A stretch of DNA of 64,000 nucleotides from positions 135,187,182-135,251,181 of the forward strand of contig OY992539.1 of assembly GCA_963921195.1 (NCBI GenBank). Reading direction: 5' to 3'. The position numbers and the translations under genes were made by a program. The DNA comes from Pegoplata infirma. Its lineage: Eukaryota; Arthropoda; Insecta; Diptera; Anthomyiidae. The notes beneath the pieces are model-generated. The model did not search any database and was not told the origin of the DNA. It saw only the letters and a list, made by a program, of their open reading frames with translations. Of the stretch, positions 1 to 11,384 are shown in pieces (the stretch's first letter is position 1; each line of letters starts with the position of its first letter).

Positions 1-1490
1 GCATTGTCTGTACTTTTTTTTTCTTTTAAATAAAAGCTGATATCCTATACTTTTTTGAAATCCACAAAACTAAATCCAACTATTACTAACTTAATATGTG
101 TGGCCCATTAAATGGGGAAAATATCCCAATTTCGGGTCCTTTTTAAAAAAATTATTAAAAATGTTAAGACCCAATTTTTATAAACAAAAAAAATTTTTCA
201 ATTTAGTTTAATACCTGTTGTTTAAGGTTCCATTATAAAAAATTTTCTTTTAAAAGATTTAATACTACTAATAATCGCTTGAATTGTAAAAAATTTTAAT
301 TTTTTTACTTTTATCAAAGACTGCAATAATTTGCTAACTTTGACAGCTCACCGAAAAAAAAGTAAACAACTTAGTTTATTGATTTTGATAACTAGCGATG
401 CAGAATTTTATCTATTTTTACCCCATACCAAAACTTATAATAAAAACTTCATTTATAAATTTCAATTAATCGCCACTTTGGTACCATTTGAACCCAATGT
501 GCGCTGCCACAACGATATATATTTGGTTTTAATGTACTTTGCCGGAGCTTGAGAACCTACGGCACTTTATTGCAACGGTGTTATAAATCTCGCACTTACG
601 CTGACAGTACTTGTACTACCGCGCCAGTTACTTTAGCAATACTGGCCGGTTTATATTTTTCTGCCTGGGTATGTATGTTGTTTGACAATTTTATTTACAC
701 ATTTGTGTGTAAAATATTTGAATTAACGGATAATATTTATAATTTGCTGTGTTTAATAGGTTTGAAATTATTATATGCATTTAATGTTTATATTAACACA
801 AAACGCGTTGTATTCAACAAAAATTTACCCAATTTATAATAGTAAGATTACATGCGTTTTTTAGAGTGTGTATAAGGATACCGTTTTACGTCAGCAGATA
901 TAGATTCTTATGCCCGTTGTGACAATTCGCGAAAATTTATGAATTACCCTGCCTTTCAACCAATTTGAGGTTTTTGTGAAGCTGTTAAGATATTGAATAC
1001 CGACTTTCAATATATAAGAGTGTTCACGCAGTTGCATTGATCTCAATGAAACAAGTCTCCAGTTCTGAAAGCCAGGTACAACCAACGAGGAAATATTCTA
1101 AATCTTCGTTAGAAAGAGGGTTGAGAGAATGATTGACAATTTCCACATCCTCCTCCACACCTTTAGCCGTTCGGCGTACTTTCCTATTGGACAGTGCCTA
1201 CTTCTCAAAGAAACGACTGTCAAAATCTGTTCGTTAGGTGAGAAGGCAAAACCGTTGTTTTGGACACAGATAGGACTAAGTAAATCTACAGTGTATTTAT
1301 ATAGACAGATTAGTGTCATCAGCGGAAGAAAATAGTAGTTCGATTTTGAAAATTTAATTAAGAACCTGTACGGTTGAAAGTTTGTCAGCTTTGCGATTTC
1401 CTAAAAGGTTCATGTGCCGTATTTGAAAAAAATCTGGAAAATCGAATGGAGCTAACAATAAGTTTATCCATTACACTAGTTAAAAAAAAA
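1..1490. other. AT-rich flank or intron 1 of gene 1, nothing recognised
   Basis: No exon matching the MSSLLDL-type first exon is present. The parts around 480-680 and 890-1340 are less AT-rich than their surroundings, with short reading frames on both strands, but none resembles a family I know. They may be decayed transposon coding sequence. Confidence 0.4.
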
Positions 1491-1499
1491 AATAAAAAA

Positions 1500-1990
1500 T
1501 AAATTCTGATCCACCACATTTTGCATTGATTTTTCATGTAAAACCTTACGCAGAATTAGAAAATGAAGTTCCAAAATTTTTAAGTAGAATAGTTTTTAAA
1601 ATATTGCTAACTTTTTAAAGTTTTTAAACTCTATTAAAAATTTCAGAAATAAAAGTTTTAAAATTTATTTCTCTCTTTACAGATCAATTCTGATCTATAG
1701 AGAAGAAAATAGCTTCTAAACGATAATTAGAATAAAAAATGTTGTATGAAAAATTGATAAATCATTAATATACCTTTAATTTAAAACCAAAAAGAATGAA
1801 ATCCCGTGATTTGATCCGCAGATATTTTTATTTAAGTAAAACCACTTTTTTAGACAGTTGAAAATTTGAAAAGTTAGCAACATCTCGAAAACTGTTCTAC
1901 TTTTGAAAATTTGGACTTAATTTTTGGATTCAGCTCGAGATTTTACATGGAAAATAAATGCAAAATGTTGTGGATCAAAATCTCTGTAAA
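1500..1990. repeat. Imperfect fold-back element
   Basis: The left arm, about 1502-1625, is complementary to about 1865-1985. Both carry the phrases GATCCACNACATTTTGCAT and GTTGCTAACTTTT in opposite directions. A related stretch (AGTAAAACCACTTTTT, TATCTCGAAAACTGTTC) occurs at 38590-38660. Confidence 0.6.
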
Positions 1991-2253
1991 CTAGTGTTAT
2001 TGGAGGAAAAGATTCATTTCACCGTCTAAGAGGATTTTTGTTTGACATGGTTATCTCGACTACCACCAACATAACATAACAGTATCCTACGCGATTGTCA
2101 AGATATTTGTTGTAGGAGAAAGAAGGTTACACGTACCGACATAATATATGGAGCACCCTGTATATTATTTGAAACCTTTTCGTTGTCTTTGTCGTATATA
2201 TTTAAAATTGTCCTGGTAAAAATAATAAACTTATTTTTCTTTCTTTTTTGTAG

Positions 2254-2367
2254 TTCCGCACAAGTGTCGCTGACATTTTAAATGAAACCCATGATGATTA
2301 CTTTTTGTTACGTTGGCTGAGGGCCAGAAAATGGAATCCCGAAAATGCTGAAAAAATGTTGCGCAGT
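2254..2367 (+). CDS. Gene 1 exon 2: CRAL-TRIO N-terminal helices
   Basis: The exon has 38 codons beginning FRTSVADILNETHDDYF. It follows a long pyrimidine tract ending in TAG at 2251-2253 and stops before GTAAGT at 2368 (phase 0). The LRWLRARKW motif is typical of the family's N-terminal helical domain. Confidence 0.92.
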
Positions 2368-5300
2368 GTAAGTTTGGGAAATTAAGTGTTTTTAAGGCTG
2401 GATAGCTTAATGCCCCGTTATAAAATAAATCTCCGTTAAATTTAACTTTTTTATAAAAATTGTGACATAAGAATCCGTTAAATTGACTGTTAGCAGCTAA
2501 CTAAAACTTGAGAAATCCATCCTAAGTTATGTTAATTATAATGGTTAACACAACAATGTCCAGTTAAACTAACCAATTTGATCATATTAAATTTTGTAAT
2601 AACATGTTCTTTAATTTACATACAGGATATTAAACTTCGTATTATGTGGAATGTCGATAACATGGATAAATGGGATCCTCCTAAGGCATTAAAAGAATAT
2701 TTACCCTACGGTATGGTAGGCTATGACAATGAAGGATCTCCAAGTAAGTTTTAACACAAAAATAATTAACAATTCCCGAGTAAAAATGTTTAGATATATT
2801 TTATATATCACGTCTTATCCGAGATTTAAAAGATCTTACTCGGATCAGTACTGATCCGAAATTTGAAAGATCTGTACTGATCCGAAAAATGGATCGCTAA
2901 GATTAGATCAGTTTTAATCGAACGGATAAAATGTTATCCGAAAAATGGGTTTATATAATTAGATAAACCCATTTTTCGGATGAAATTGTATCCGTCCGAT
3001 TAAAACTGATCTAATCTTAGCGATCCATTTTTCGGATCAGTACTGATCCTTCACATTTTTACTTGGGAAGTTTTCATATTTATTAAAATTATTTATTTTT
3101 TCCGTTCTCCAGTTGTTCTTACACCCTTCTACAATTTCGATATCTATGGAATGTGCCACAGTGTCTCTCGTTTTGATTTCCAACGTTACATTGTCAAGTT
3201 ATTGGAAGGTTTTTTGAAGGCCGGTTACGAACAAAGTAAAATAAATGGTAATCTTAAGGCTCGTCAATTGGTTGTGTTCTTTGATGTGACCAATTTGGAT
3301 ATTAAACAATTTGCTTGGCGTCCGGCTGCTGAATTAGTAATTTCTACAGTTAAACAATACGAACAACATTATCCAGAAATTTTGAAAAAGTGTTATATTA
3401 TCAATGGTAAAGAGCAATATTGGTCATAAATTAAATTTTCGAGACTACATAGATTTCTTTGTGTTATCTTTATAGCTCCAGCGCTCTTCTCAGTTGGTTA
3501 TAATTTCATCAAAAAGTTTTTGGATGAAAATACTAGAAGCAAAATAAATATCTATAAGAGCGGCAGTGACAAATGGAAGAATGAAATGTTCAGTCATGTT
3601 GATCCTAATATTTTCCCTAAATGCTTTGGTGGAAATTTAGTAGAAAATGGTGATGAAAAATGTCCTAGCATGGTATGTTGAGAAAAGGCGAACTTATATA
3701 GCATGCCACTTAAAAAGGTGTGCTTTTGGCACACTTTATATTTCCTAACATAATAGTTCTAGAAACTTGGAATGTAGGATCCATTCTAAAAATACTTTTT
3801 AGATATCGAATTTTAAGGGGGTAAAATAGTGTACTTTGGTACTTTTTTCTTCCTCATGAAATAATGGTCGTAGAAATTTGAAATAGACACTCGAAGTAAA
3901 AGCTTCATTATATTTATGAAAACATAAATACATATAATGAAAATCTTCATTAAAATTCGTCCAATGTAATAGTCTCATAAATACAATGAAACAGTTTCAT
4001 AATTGTTCATGATTGTTCATAGGGTCAATATTTATGAAATTTTTATTATTATATAAACAAAAGTTTTCATAAGTTTTCATTATATTTACAAAAGTTTTCA
4101 TAAATATAATGAATAAAATTTCATAATATATTCGATTATTCTAGCTCGAGGCCCAAAAATATTTCTATTTATGATATTGTCATAATAGAGTATTTTTAAT
4201 TTATTGCTTTAAAAAAGTTACTCATCTCATAGTATATCTGTACTGATCAGTTTCACCCCCAGTAAGGGATCTTCAGCAGATTTTAGAGAATCATCGTTGG
4301 TCAATCAAACATCAAACCAGATATAACATTTCATATATTTTACAAGTTAAATGAGAAATACTATTATGAAGGTCCAAAATCTGTTTTCCAACAAAAATAA
4401 CTCTTTTAAAGCAAAAATTGTATATCCCAGTAAAAACTTGGTAATAAGTCCCCATTACCGCCTGCATTCTATGTAATGAGGGCTATTTGGTAGCATTTTT
4501 GTATGGAGTGGGCAACGAGTTATTTTTGGGCTACTGGTAGCTACTTAATTTTAGGACTAATGTATGCTGTTATTTGGTAGCATTTTTATAAGGAGTGGGT
4601 AACGAGTTATTTTTGGGCTACTTGTAGCTCATTATTGGCGGTACTAATGTATGTAGTTTTTCAGTAGCATTCTCGTAAGCGAGTGGGTATGCGGTCATTA
4701 CTCCAATGACATCGCCATGTTAAAATAATGAGTGTTTCACCAACCTAGTAACTAGATACCACCATCAATTTTAAGGCGAAAACCCAATTACTTGGTAATA
4801 GAAGTTTTTACTGGGATACTAATTAATTAAAAATACTCTCTTATGACAATATCATAAATAGAAACATTTTTGGGCCTCGAGCTAGAATAATACTCTAATC
4901 GAATATATAAAGGCCGAATAAATACATTTTATTTCTATGTACCTTTTGGTACTAAAAACAAAAAACAACATTTAAAATTTCATAATCTTTTACTAAACTC
5001 TTCATAAATGTTATGAAATATTTCATAAATACGATGAAAAATTTCATAGAAATAATTTATTTGTTTTTAAACATTTGGTCATATTAGGAAACTATTTCAT
5101 AGTATTTATGAACCACTTTGGACCTATGAAATATTTTCATATTTATAATGAAAAACTTAAAAAAAAATATTTAGAATATATATTCGAATTACAATTGATC
5201 TTTTACGAATTACATCTGTAAATGTTGTAGAAACTTAAAAAAAAAACAGCAAAAAAACATTCTAGCAAAAGTAGTTTTTGAAAGGTTTCGATTCTACAAG

Positions 5301-8300
5301 GGTAAAAAGAGTACTTTGGTACTTTTTCGAACTCTTGATAAAATGGTGATAAAAATTGATTTTAGGAATGTACAATCCTCCATCGGAACAAAATATTCTG
5401 AAAAAAGACTTTTAGAAATTTCTGACTCTAAGAGGGTAGGACGGGGTAGAAAATTATACTTTGGTCCATTTTCAATTTTCTAAAATAGTGATCTAATAAT
5501 TTTAAATCTAGGATTCTCCAGCAAAAAAAAAGAATAAAAACAAGGTTTAAGGAAATTTGGATGCAAAAAGGGAGGTACAATAGGAAATTTTGGTACTTTC
5601 TTATAACTTATAAGACCCCAGAATCTCATAATTTGGCATGTAGGGACCTACTTCTTATCTAAGAGTGGTATATTAAGAAATTAGAATTATTTAGGGTAAA
5701 CGGAGGTGAAGAATGGGTAAAATGAAAATGGTACTTTTTATGTCTATTGAGATAAACAAACCCTCTAAATGTTTTTATTTCTATAACTGATGTTAAGTTA
5801 TGAAAAATCCGAATTTTTTTGCAAATTTCAATAAGCGATATCTCGAAAACCATTTGACCGATTTTAACTTTTTTTATTTTTAGATTACTTGGGCTGGCAA
5901 AATTCCCAAGGACCTGTATGTCGAACAAAAAGAAGAACTTGATAGCAGCAAAAACTACATTGAGGCTACCGTAAATAAGGGAACCAAATTGAAGCTTGAA
6001 TTTGACGTTGGTGAGAAGAAACCAGGTGATGATGAGCAAGTTTTAGCTTGGGAATTCCGTACCGTTGGTCACGATATCAAATTCGGTATCTATAGTGTGG
6101 ATAAAACCGGCACGAAGGATAGTGATGTACCCTTAGGTACTGTGGCCTCTCATCAAATGGATGAAGTTGGCTTCATCTTTACACGTCCTAATACTAAATG
6201 TAAGTATAAGTTAAATTGCGGTAGGGTTTAAAAGTCAGCACTTAAGTGTTTACCTTCACCTTAGATCAAGATTTTTAAATTTTGACAATTTAAAGGTCCT
6301 ATTGGAAAGCATGAAACTTTTTACATGTTTAAATGGACTTAATCCTGCACATAAGTGAGGGCTCGTGTAAAAATTAAAAATATATGATATGATCTTTTTT
6401 GATGTAGTTACATTTATTATGTATAATTGTATCAGATCAGATTTTTTAGGATTCGAGATTTGTTTCAATTTTTGAGATCTGTTCAGATACAAATTCTGAT
6501 CAGATCTAATTAGATCCCGAAATTGTGGACAAATCTTGTATCTACACCATTTATAGATGTAATTCGAAAAAAATCAATTGTAATTTAAAAATTCTATTTG
6601 TAATTCATAGATTATATTTGTAATTCGAAGATGTCATTAATAGTTCGAAGATTCTACTTGTAATTCGAAAATTCTATTTGTAATTCAAAAATTCCATTTG
6701 TAATTTGAAATTCCAATTGTAATTAAAAAAAAATCACTTGTAATTCGAATAAGATCAATCGTAATGCGAAAAAAATCAATTGTAATTCGAAAAAGATCAA
6801 ATATAGTTGGAGAAAGATCAATTGTAATTCGAAAAAGATCAATTGTAGTTCGAAAAAGAAAAGAAAAAAGAACAATTGTTATTCAAAAAAGATCGATTGC
6901 AATTCGAAAAAGATCTATTGTAATTCGAAAAATATCAATTGTAATTCGAAATAGATCTATTGTAAAATTCCAATAGTAATTTGCTCTACATTCTCCAAGA
7001 TGATGGTTAGCCACAACCTTGTGAATTATCTAGATCCCAATTCAATTTCGGAACGTTGGAGTCGTTCTATCCACCAATTTAGTGAAAGCAAAGTGATTAC
7101 TCTAGCTATTTCTAAGGCGTTTGATCGTGTGTGGCACGATGCACTCGTTTCTTCTCTCGATTTATATCGAGCTTTCTCAGAGACGTACTATACTTGTTGT
7201 TATAGATGGGCTATCATCGGATGAATTTCGGTTTAAGTCAGGTCTACCGCAAGGTTCTGTTCTTTCTCCTTCACTTTTTCTTAATGACCTTCTAGGTCAA
7301 ACTTCCAATCCTATCTTTTATTTCGCAAATGACAGCAGCATTTGTTATTAATTTTTCTTTAATCATAGACCAAGCCTTACTGAGGTTGCAGCTATGAGGC
7401 AGAGCATGAATGACACACTCCATCATAACCTTTCGGCGATCTCCGAGTGGGGTCTTGCGAATAGAGTAGATTTTAATGCTCGTCCCTGATATTAAGGGAT
7501 CAGACACTCTTGATTTTCTAGGCATGAAAATTCAATGTGATGTTCGTTGGAATCAACATGTTTTTCAAGTGTCGAACGAAGCATTCAAGTGTCTTGGTTT
7601 CTTAATACGGTGTAAGAATTACTTCACTCCGTCTGATCTTCTCACTATTTATACCGACTATAGCCGACCGAAGATGGAACTCCCATATCAAGGTCTATCT
7701 TGAAGCTCCTGGATGGGGTGCAACGGAGTGCGTTAAAGCTCTTTAATGATTCATTGGAGCATCGTCGGAATGTGAGTTGTATATCATTGTTCTACCGATA
7801 CTACCACGGTAAGTGTTCAGCTGAGATAGGCGAACTCATCCCTGAGACGCGGAGGCATGCCCGTAGTCAATTATTATTCCAAATGGATCAATTATCATTC
7901 GAAATAGATCAAGTGTAGGTAATTAAAAAAAAGATAAATTGTAATTCGAAAAAGATCAATTATAATCAATACAAATTCAGTTGTCTTTTTTCAGATCTTT
8001 TTTGAATTATAATTGATCTTTTTTGAATAAAAATTGATCTTTTTCGAATCACACTTGATCTATTTCGAATTATAATTGATCTATTTCGAATAATAATTGA
8101 AATTTTCGAATTACAACTGATCTTTTTCAAATTACAATTGCAATTTTTCGAATTACAATTGATATTTTTCGAATTGCAATTTTCGAACTGCAATAGATGT
8201 TATTCGAATTACGATTTACCCTTTTCAAATTACAATTGATCTATTTCGAATTACAATTTATCTTTTTCAAATTACAATTGATCTATTTCGAATTACAATT

Positions 8301-9188
8301 GATTTTTTCGAATTACAATTGATATCTTTTGAATTACAATTGATCTTTTTCGAATTACAATTGATCTTTTTGGAATTGAAATTGATATTTTTTGAATTAC
8401 GATTGATCTTTTTCGAATTTCATTTGATATTTTTCGAATTACAAATGATTATTTTCGAATTACAATTCATCTTTTTTGAATAACAATTGACCTTTTTCGA
8501 ATTACAATTGATCTTTTTCGAATTACAATTGTTTTTTTTTTTTAATTATAATTGATTTTTTCGAAGTTCGATGGATATTTTTCGAATTACAATTGATCTT
8601 TTTCGAATTAAAATTGATCTTTTCTGAATAACAATTTATCTTTTTCGAATTATAATTGATCTTTTTCGAACTACAATTGGTCTTTTTCAAATTGTCATTG
8701 ATGTTGTTCGAATTACAATTGATCTTTTTCGAATTCCAATTGATTTTTTTCGAATTACAAATCCATTTCGAATTACAATTGATTTTATTTGAATTACAAT
8801 TGACCTTTTTCGAATTACAATTGATCTATTTCGAATTACAATATTTTTCGAATTACAATTGATCTATTTCGAATTAAAATTTAAAATTTTCAAATAACAT
8901 CAGGTAAATGGTGTAGTCTCTAATCGAATACAATTGATATATTATAATATCTTGACAGATCAAACCAGATTAAATCATTTTTTACACGGTTGCCTTATTG
9001 TTTTCATATTTAAATTTGATTTTAACATTTTTTTTATTTTTATTTTTTTAGATACCGTAGTCTTTGATAATTCAGGTAGTTTTTTGCGTAGCAAAAAGTT
9101 ACGTTACTGGGTATCTTTAATCACAGAAAATGATGATATTATCGAACTTCCCTCACAAACTGGTGAAATTGAAATTGTTCCTGAATAG
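2254..9188 (+). CDS. SEC14-like protein (CRAL-TRIO + GOLD), gene 1, exons 2-7
   Basis: This is a spliced gene: exons 2254-2367, 2626-2743, 3113-3406, 3476-3672, 5884-6199 and 9052-9188 join in frame into 391 residues plus a stop. Each intron starts with GT and ends with AG, and phases agree across junctions. The order is CRAL-TRIO N-terminal helices (LLRWLRARKWNPENAEKML), the CRAL-TRIO lipid-binding domain (ARQLVVFFDVTNLDIKQFAW, then YKSG and FPKCFGGNL), and a GOLD beta-sandwich (AWEFRTVGHDIKFGIYSVD to KKLRYWVSL). Proteins of this layout, such as vertebrate SEC14L2 and its insect homologues, are cytosolic carriers of hydrophobic lipids such as tocopherol or squalene; the ligand here is unknown. 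Gene 2 suggests that a 17-residue first exon is missing, giving about 408 residues, the usual family length. That exon was not found in 1-2253, so it probably lies left of the window. Confidence 0.93.
2626..2743 (+). CDS. Gene 1 exon 3
   Basis: The exon encodes DIKLRIMWNVDNMDKW and then LKEYLPYGMVGYDNEGSP. Acceptor TACAG ends at 2625 and donor GTAAGT starts at 2744 (phase 1). It aligns without gaps to exon 3 of gene 2. Confidence 0.92.
2773..3069. mobile_element. Hairpin MITE in intron 3 of gene 1
   Basis: The ends are inverted (CCCGAGTAAAAATGT on the left, ACATTTTTACTTGGG on the right). The interior is a long near-perfect hairpin centred near 2958, carrying GGATCGCTAAGATTAGATC and its complement. 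A shorter copy lies at about 11988-12175. It is short and non-coding, and no convincing target duplication was found. Confidence 0.75.
3113..3406 (+). CDS. Gene 1 exon 4: CRAL-TRIO core
   Basis: This is the largest lipid-binding exon, about 98 residues from IVLTPFYNFDIYGM to PEILKKCYIING. Acceptor CTCCAG is at 3107-3112 and donor GTAAAG at 3407. It is about three quarters identical in protein to exon 4 of gene 2. Confidence 0.93.
3476..3672 (+). CDS. Gene 1 exon 5: end of CRAL-TRIO domain
   Basis: The exon encodes APALFSVGYNFIKKFLDENT, then INIYKSGSDKW and IFPKCFGGNL, the usual end of a CRAL-TRIO domain. It is separated from exon 4 by a 69-bp intron. The donor GTATGT starts at 3673. Confidence 0.92.
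3720..3880. repeat. Degenerate GGTACTTTTT repeat units
   Basis: Phrases such as GGGGGTAAAATAGTGTACTT and AATGGTCGTAGAAATTTG repeat imperfectly about every 100 bases. They resemble the units at 25871-26460 and, more distantly, the Helitron interior after 47090. Confidence 0.5.
4126..4905. mobile_element. Inverted-repeat element, interrupted by a second MITE
   Basis: About 80 bp at 4126-4205 are complementary to 4826-4905; both contain CTCGAGGCCCAAAAAT or its complement. The middle contains another MITE at 4426-4815. Confidence 0.65.
4426..4815. mobile_element. CCCAGTAAAAACTT-ended MITE, 390 bp
   Basis: The ends are CCCAGTAAAAACTT and AAGTTTTTACTGGG. Flanks are ATAT on the left and ATAC on the right, possibly a decayed 4-bp duplication. 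The ends resemble those of the elements at 14579-15189 and 21943-22667. Confidence 0.65.
5280..5700. repeat. Degenerate tandem units of about 100 bp in intron 5
   Basis: Phrases like GGGTAAAAAGAGTACTTTGG and AATGGTGATAAAAATT recur several times. This is the same loose family as 3720-3880 and 25871-26460. Confidence 0.5.
5884..6199 (+). CDS. Gene 1 exon 6: GOLD domain, first part
   Basis: The exon encodes ITWAGKIPKDLYVEQKEEL and the beta-strand-rich AWEFRTVGHDIKFGIYSVD, then VPLGTVASHQMDEVGFIFT. Acceptor TTTTTAG ends at 5883 and donor GTAAGT starts at 6200 (phase 1). Confidence 0.92.
6541..6985 (+). repeat. 21-bp minisatellite, forward orientation
   Basis: The unit is close to GATCAATTGTAATTCGAAAAA, repeated with substitutions and indels. 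It contains the palindromes CAATTG and TTCGAA. It resumes on the other side of a reverse transcriptase fragment and then turns round. Confidence 0.8.
6990..7872 (+). pseudogene. Broken LINE reverse transcriptase fragment
   Basis: Three frames carry pieces of one non-LTR retrotransposon reverse transcriptase: ISKAFDRVWHDAL (motif A), SGLPQGSVLSPSLFLNDLL (motif B), then FYFANDSS, where the catalytic FADD motif reads FAND, then LDFLGMKIQCDVRWNQH and LKLLDGVQRSALKLF. Reading frames change at about 7200, 7350-7480 and 7700, and stops interrupt it. The family looks jockey- or CR1-like (inference). It is a 5'-truncated relic inside intron 6 of gene 1, flanked by the 21-bp array. Confidence 0.85.
7873..8890 (-). 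repeat. 21-bp minisatellite, mostly reverse orientation
   Basis: After about 90 bp in forward orientation (7873-7960), the unit reads as the complement, TTTTTCGAATTACAATTGATC, for about 900 bp. The turn at about 7960 makes this an inverted repeat with 6541-6985, with the reverse transcriptase relic in between. Confidence 0.82.
9052..9188 (+). CDS. Gene 1 exon 7: GOLD domain, end, and stop
   Basis: The exon encodes YTVVFDNSGSFLRSKKLRYW and ends EIEIVPE with stop TAG at 9186-9188. Acceptor TTTTTTTAG ends at 9051. An inverted-repeat element begins within one or two bases after the stop, so the 3' UTR is probably transposon-derived. Confidence 0.92.
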
Positions 9189-10246
9189 AATTGAATAGTT
9201 CATGCGAATAAGGACGAATAGACCACTTTTTCGCAAACACGTTTTTTTGCATAAATGCATTTTATTAGCAGAGCCCTACAATCCTATGCAGAAATTTTGG
9301 GAAAATTTTGACTTTTAAGGCTAAAAAAATGACTTTAAAAGTGCAATAATTCGTATATTTTTATATTTTTGTTTAAATTGGGAGTGAACTTATGCACAAT
9401 TTTGATTAAATACAACACAAAAACATACAAAAATTTTACTTTCGGTAACAATGTGTTAAAAGAACATTACGAGAAACAAACCACACTTATTATATTGGCA
9501 AAAAATTTTACCGTTCTTGAGTTATAAGACTTTAAAGTGTGGAAAGCAAAAAGGGCGAATATCCATCCTTAACAAAATATTATATAAAAATTATTTAGCT
9601 GCGAGTTTAAAATTGATATTAGGTAAAATTTGAAATTGTACACAAAAAAAAAACAATCTTAGCACATACAAACAAATTAACCAGATTTGCGAAAAAAAAC
9701 AAAAATGTTTTCATGTCCTTTTATGTTACATCGTAATATGCAGTCAAGGGTTAATATTATAATTCCTAAAAATGTATTTAGTGTCATAAAGAATTACTAC
9801 TGCATCAAAAGGCAGGAATATTAGAAAAAAAAATTAAAAAAAAAAAATTTTTTTGCATGTCCTTGCAATCCTTAAATAGTGTATCCTCGAAGTCCTTAAA
9901 GTGTTACAAACAAATACCAACCATAGTTCGTCAAGTTTTGCAAGTCTCGTGAAAATGTAGTCAAAATCTGCTGCAAAATAACACATTTTTATTCAAATTT
10001 CAATACATTTTTTTGGATATTCGCCCTTTTTCCATTTAAGCAAAAAATTGAAGTCCAATTTTTGGCAAGTTCTCCTTCGAATACTTTACTAAAATTTTGT
10101 ATATAGGTAGATGTGACTTAAACCTTTAAGCTAATACCAAAAAGTTGACAAAAATATTATTTTTTAACCGTTTCCTGCGTTTTTATTGTCCCCTGTAAAA
10201 TTCTACAAATGGTCTATTCGTCTTTATTCGCATGAACTATTCAATT
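9189..10246. mobile_element. 1.06-kb inverted-repeat element directly after the gene 1 stop
   Basis: The ends are complementary over about 38 bp: left begins AATTGAATAGTTCATGCGAA, right ends TTCGCATGAACTATTCAATT. A second inner pair, GGGCGAATATCC near 9552 and GGATATTCGCCC near 10016, is also inverted. No clear target duplication was found. The left end touches the TAG stop of gene 1. Confidence 0.7.
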
Positions 10247-10318
10247 AATGTTTATATTACAATATGTACTAAATTTAACTTTAGGAAATCTTATCTTATC
10301 ATAATGATACTAATAGAT

Positions 10319-11384
10319 CACGGTGCCCTGGAGAGGATTTAAATAAAATTTTGGTGTTACTAAAATTTTTAGGCGGATTATGTTTTTAGACTATAAAAGA
10401 AGGAAAATGAACCAAAAAAGAAAAAAAAGTACACAAAGAGAAAAAAGAATTTATTCTTTCAAATGCATTAACATTTTTTTATACAGATGTAAATTCATCA
10501 CATATTCACTTATCAGTGAGATTTAAATATATATGTGACATATTTTTTCAGATATGAGACTTAAAAGAATAATTTCACTATTTAGTGATACTAAATGAAA
10601 TTTCTTCTTTAATTTAATGAAAATTTTAACTTTTGGAGTTATTTCACATTTAAGACTGATCCTGTTTCTAGATTATGAAGGAGGGAAGTTACACCAATAA
10701 TACAAACAAAATTTTCAAAGCATTTTTGGCGAAATAAATAAAATTTAAAAAGGATATTTAGCGCATCCATAAGATTGACAATAAACAAATAGTCCCAACC
10801 ACTTTCTTCATCTCTTTTCAAACTATTTATATTGTTTTACTCTTCCTTAGGCACTGCAAACGCATTTTTCAATGGTTTTTACTATCGTTTTCTGATTTTT
10901 TTTTGGTTTTGAAAAAACATTTTTAACAAAAAAGAATAAATTCTTTTAAAATGATATGACTCACTAATGTCTAAAGTGAGGCAACTTTGTGTTTTGCTGT
11001 CCGTCTGAGTAGTACACTGAAAACATTTAAGATTTTACATTTTTAAATAATTTACAAGGACATATTTCATTTTGTTTTAATTAATAGTGAAATTATTCTT
11101 TTAAGTCTCATATCTGGAAAAATAAGTTATATATATATTTAAATCTCACTGATAAGTAAAAATGCGATGAATTTTTATGCGTATAAACAAATTTTAACGC
11201 AGTTGAAAGAATAAATTCTTTTTTGTTTTTTTTCAAATTCTTCTTTTTGCCCGCCAAAAAAAAGCGCCTAGTACTTTTTTTTCTTTTTTGGCTCATTTTC
11301 TTTCTTTTATCGTCTAAAAACATAATCCACTTAAAAATTGGAGTAACACCAAAATTTTATTTAAATCCTATCCAGGGCACCGTG
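10319..11384. mobile_element. Long-TIR DNA element, 4-bp target duplication AGAT
   Basis: Arms of about 280 bp are complementary, from CACGGTGCCCTGG inward on the left and to CCAGGGCACCGTG on the right. AGAT flanks both sides (10315-10318 and 11385-11388). A 4-bp duplication with ends starting CAC is reminiscent of Chapaev-type CMC transposons (inference). No transposase frame is visible. Confidence 0.78.

Larger units (their letters stand above)
3888..5170. repeat. TTCATAAATATTATGAA-type repeat region enclosing nested elements
   Basis: Short palindromic phrases related to TTTCATAAATATAATGAA recur at 3900-4130 and 4970-5160 on both sides of two nested inverted-repeat elements. A compact MITE of the same kind is at 40384-40645. 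The boundaries are uncertain. Confidence 0.45.

Noticed and set aside
331..839. Two adjacent frames resembling a small membrane protein
   Set aside because: The first has no ATG, the frames differ, there are no splice signals I can connect, and no family is recognised.
6764..6976. 70-residue frame with repeated RKRSIVI
   Set aside because: Translation of the 21-bp minisatellite. The unit length is a multiple of three, which keeps the frame open.
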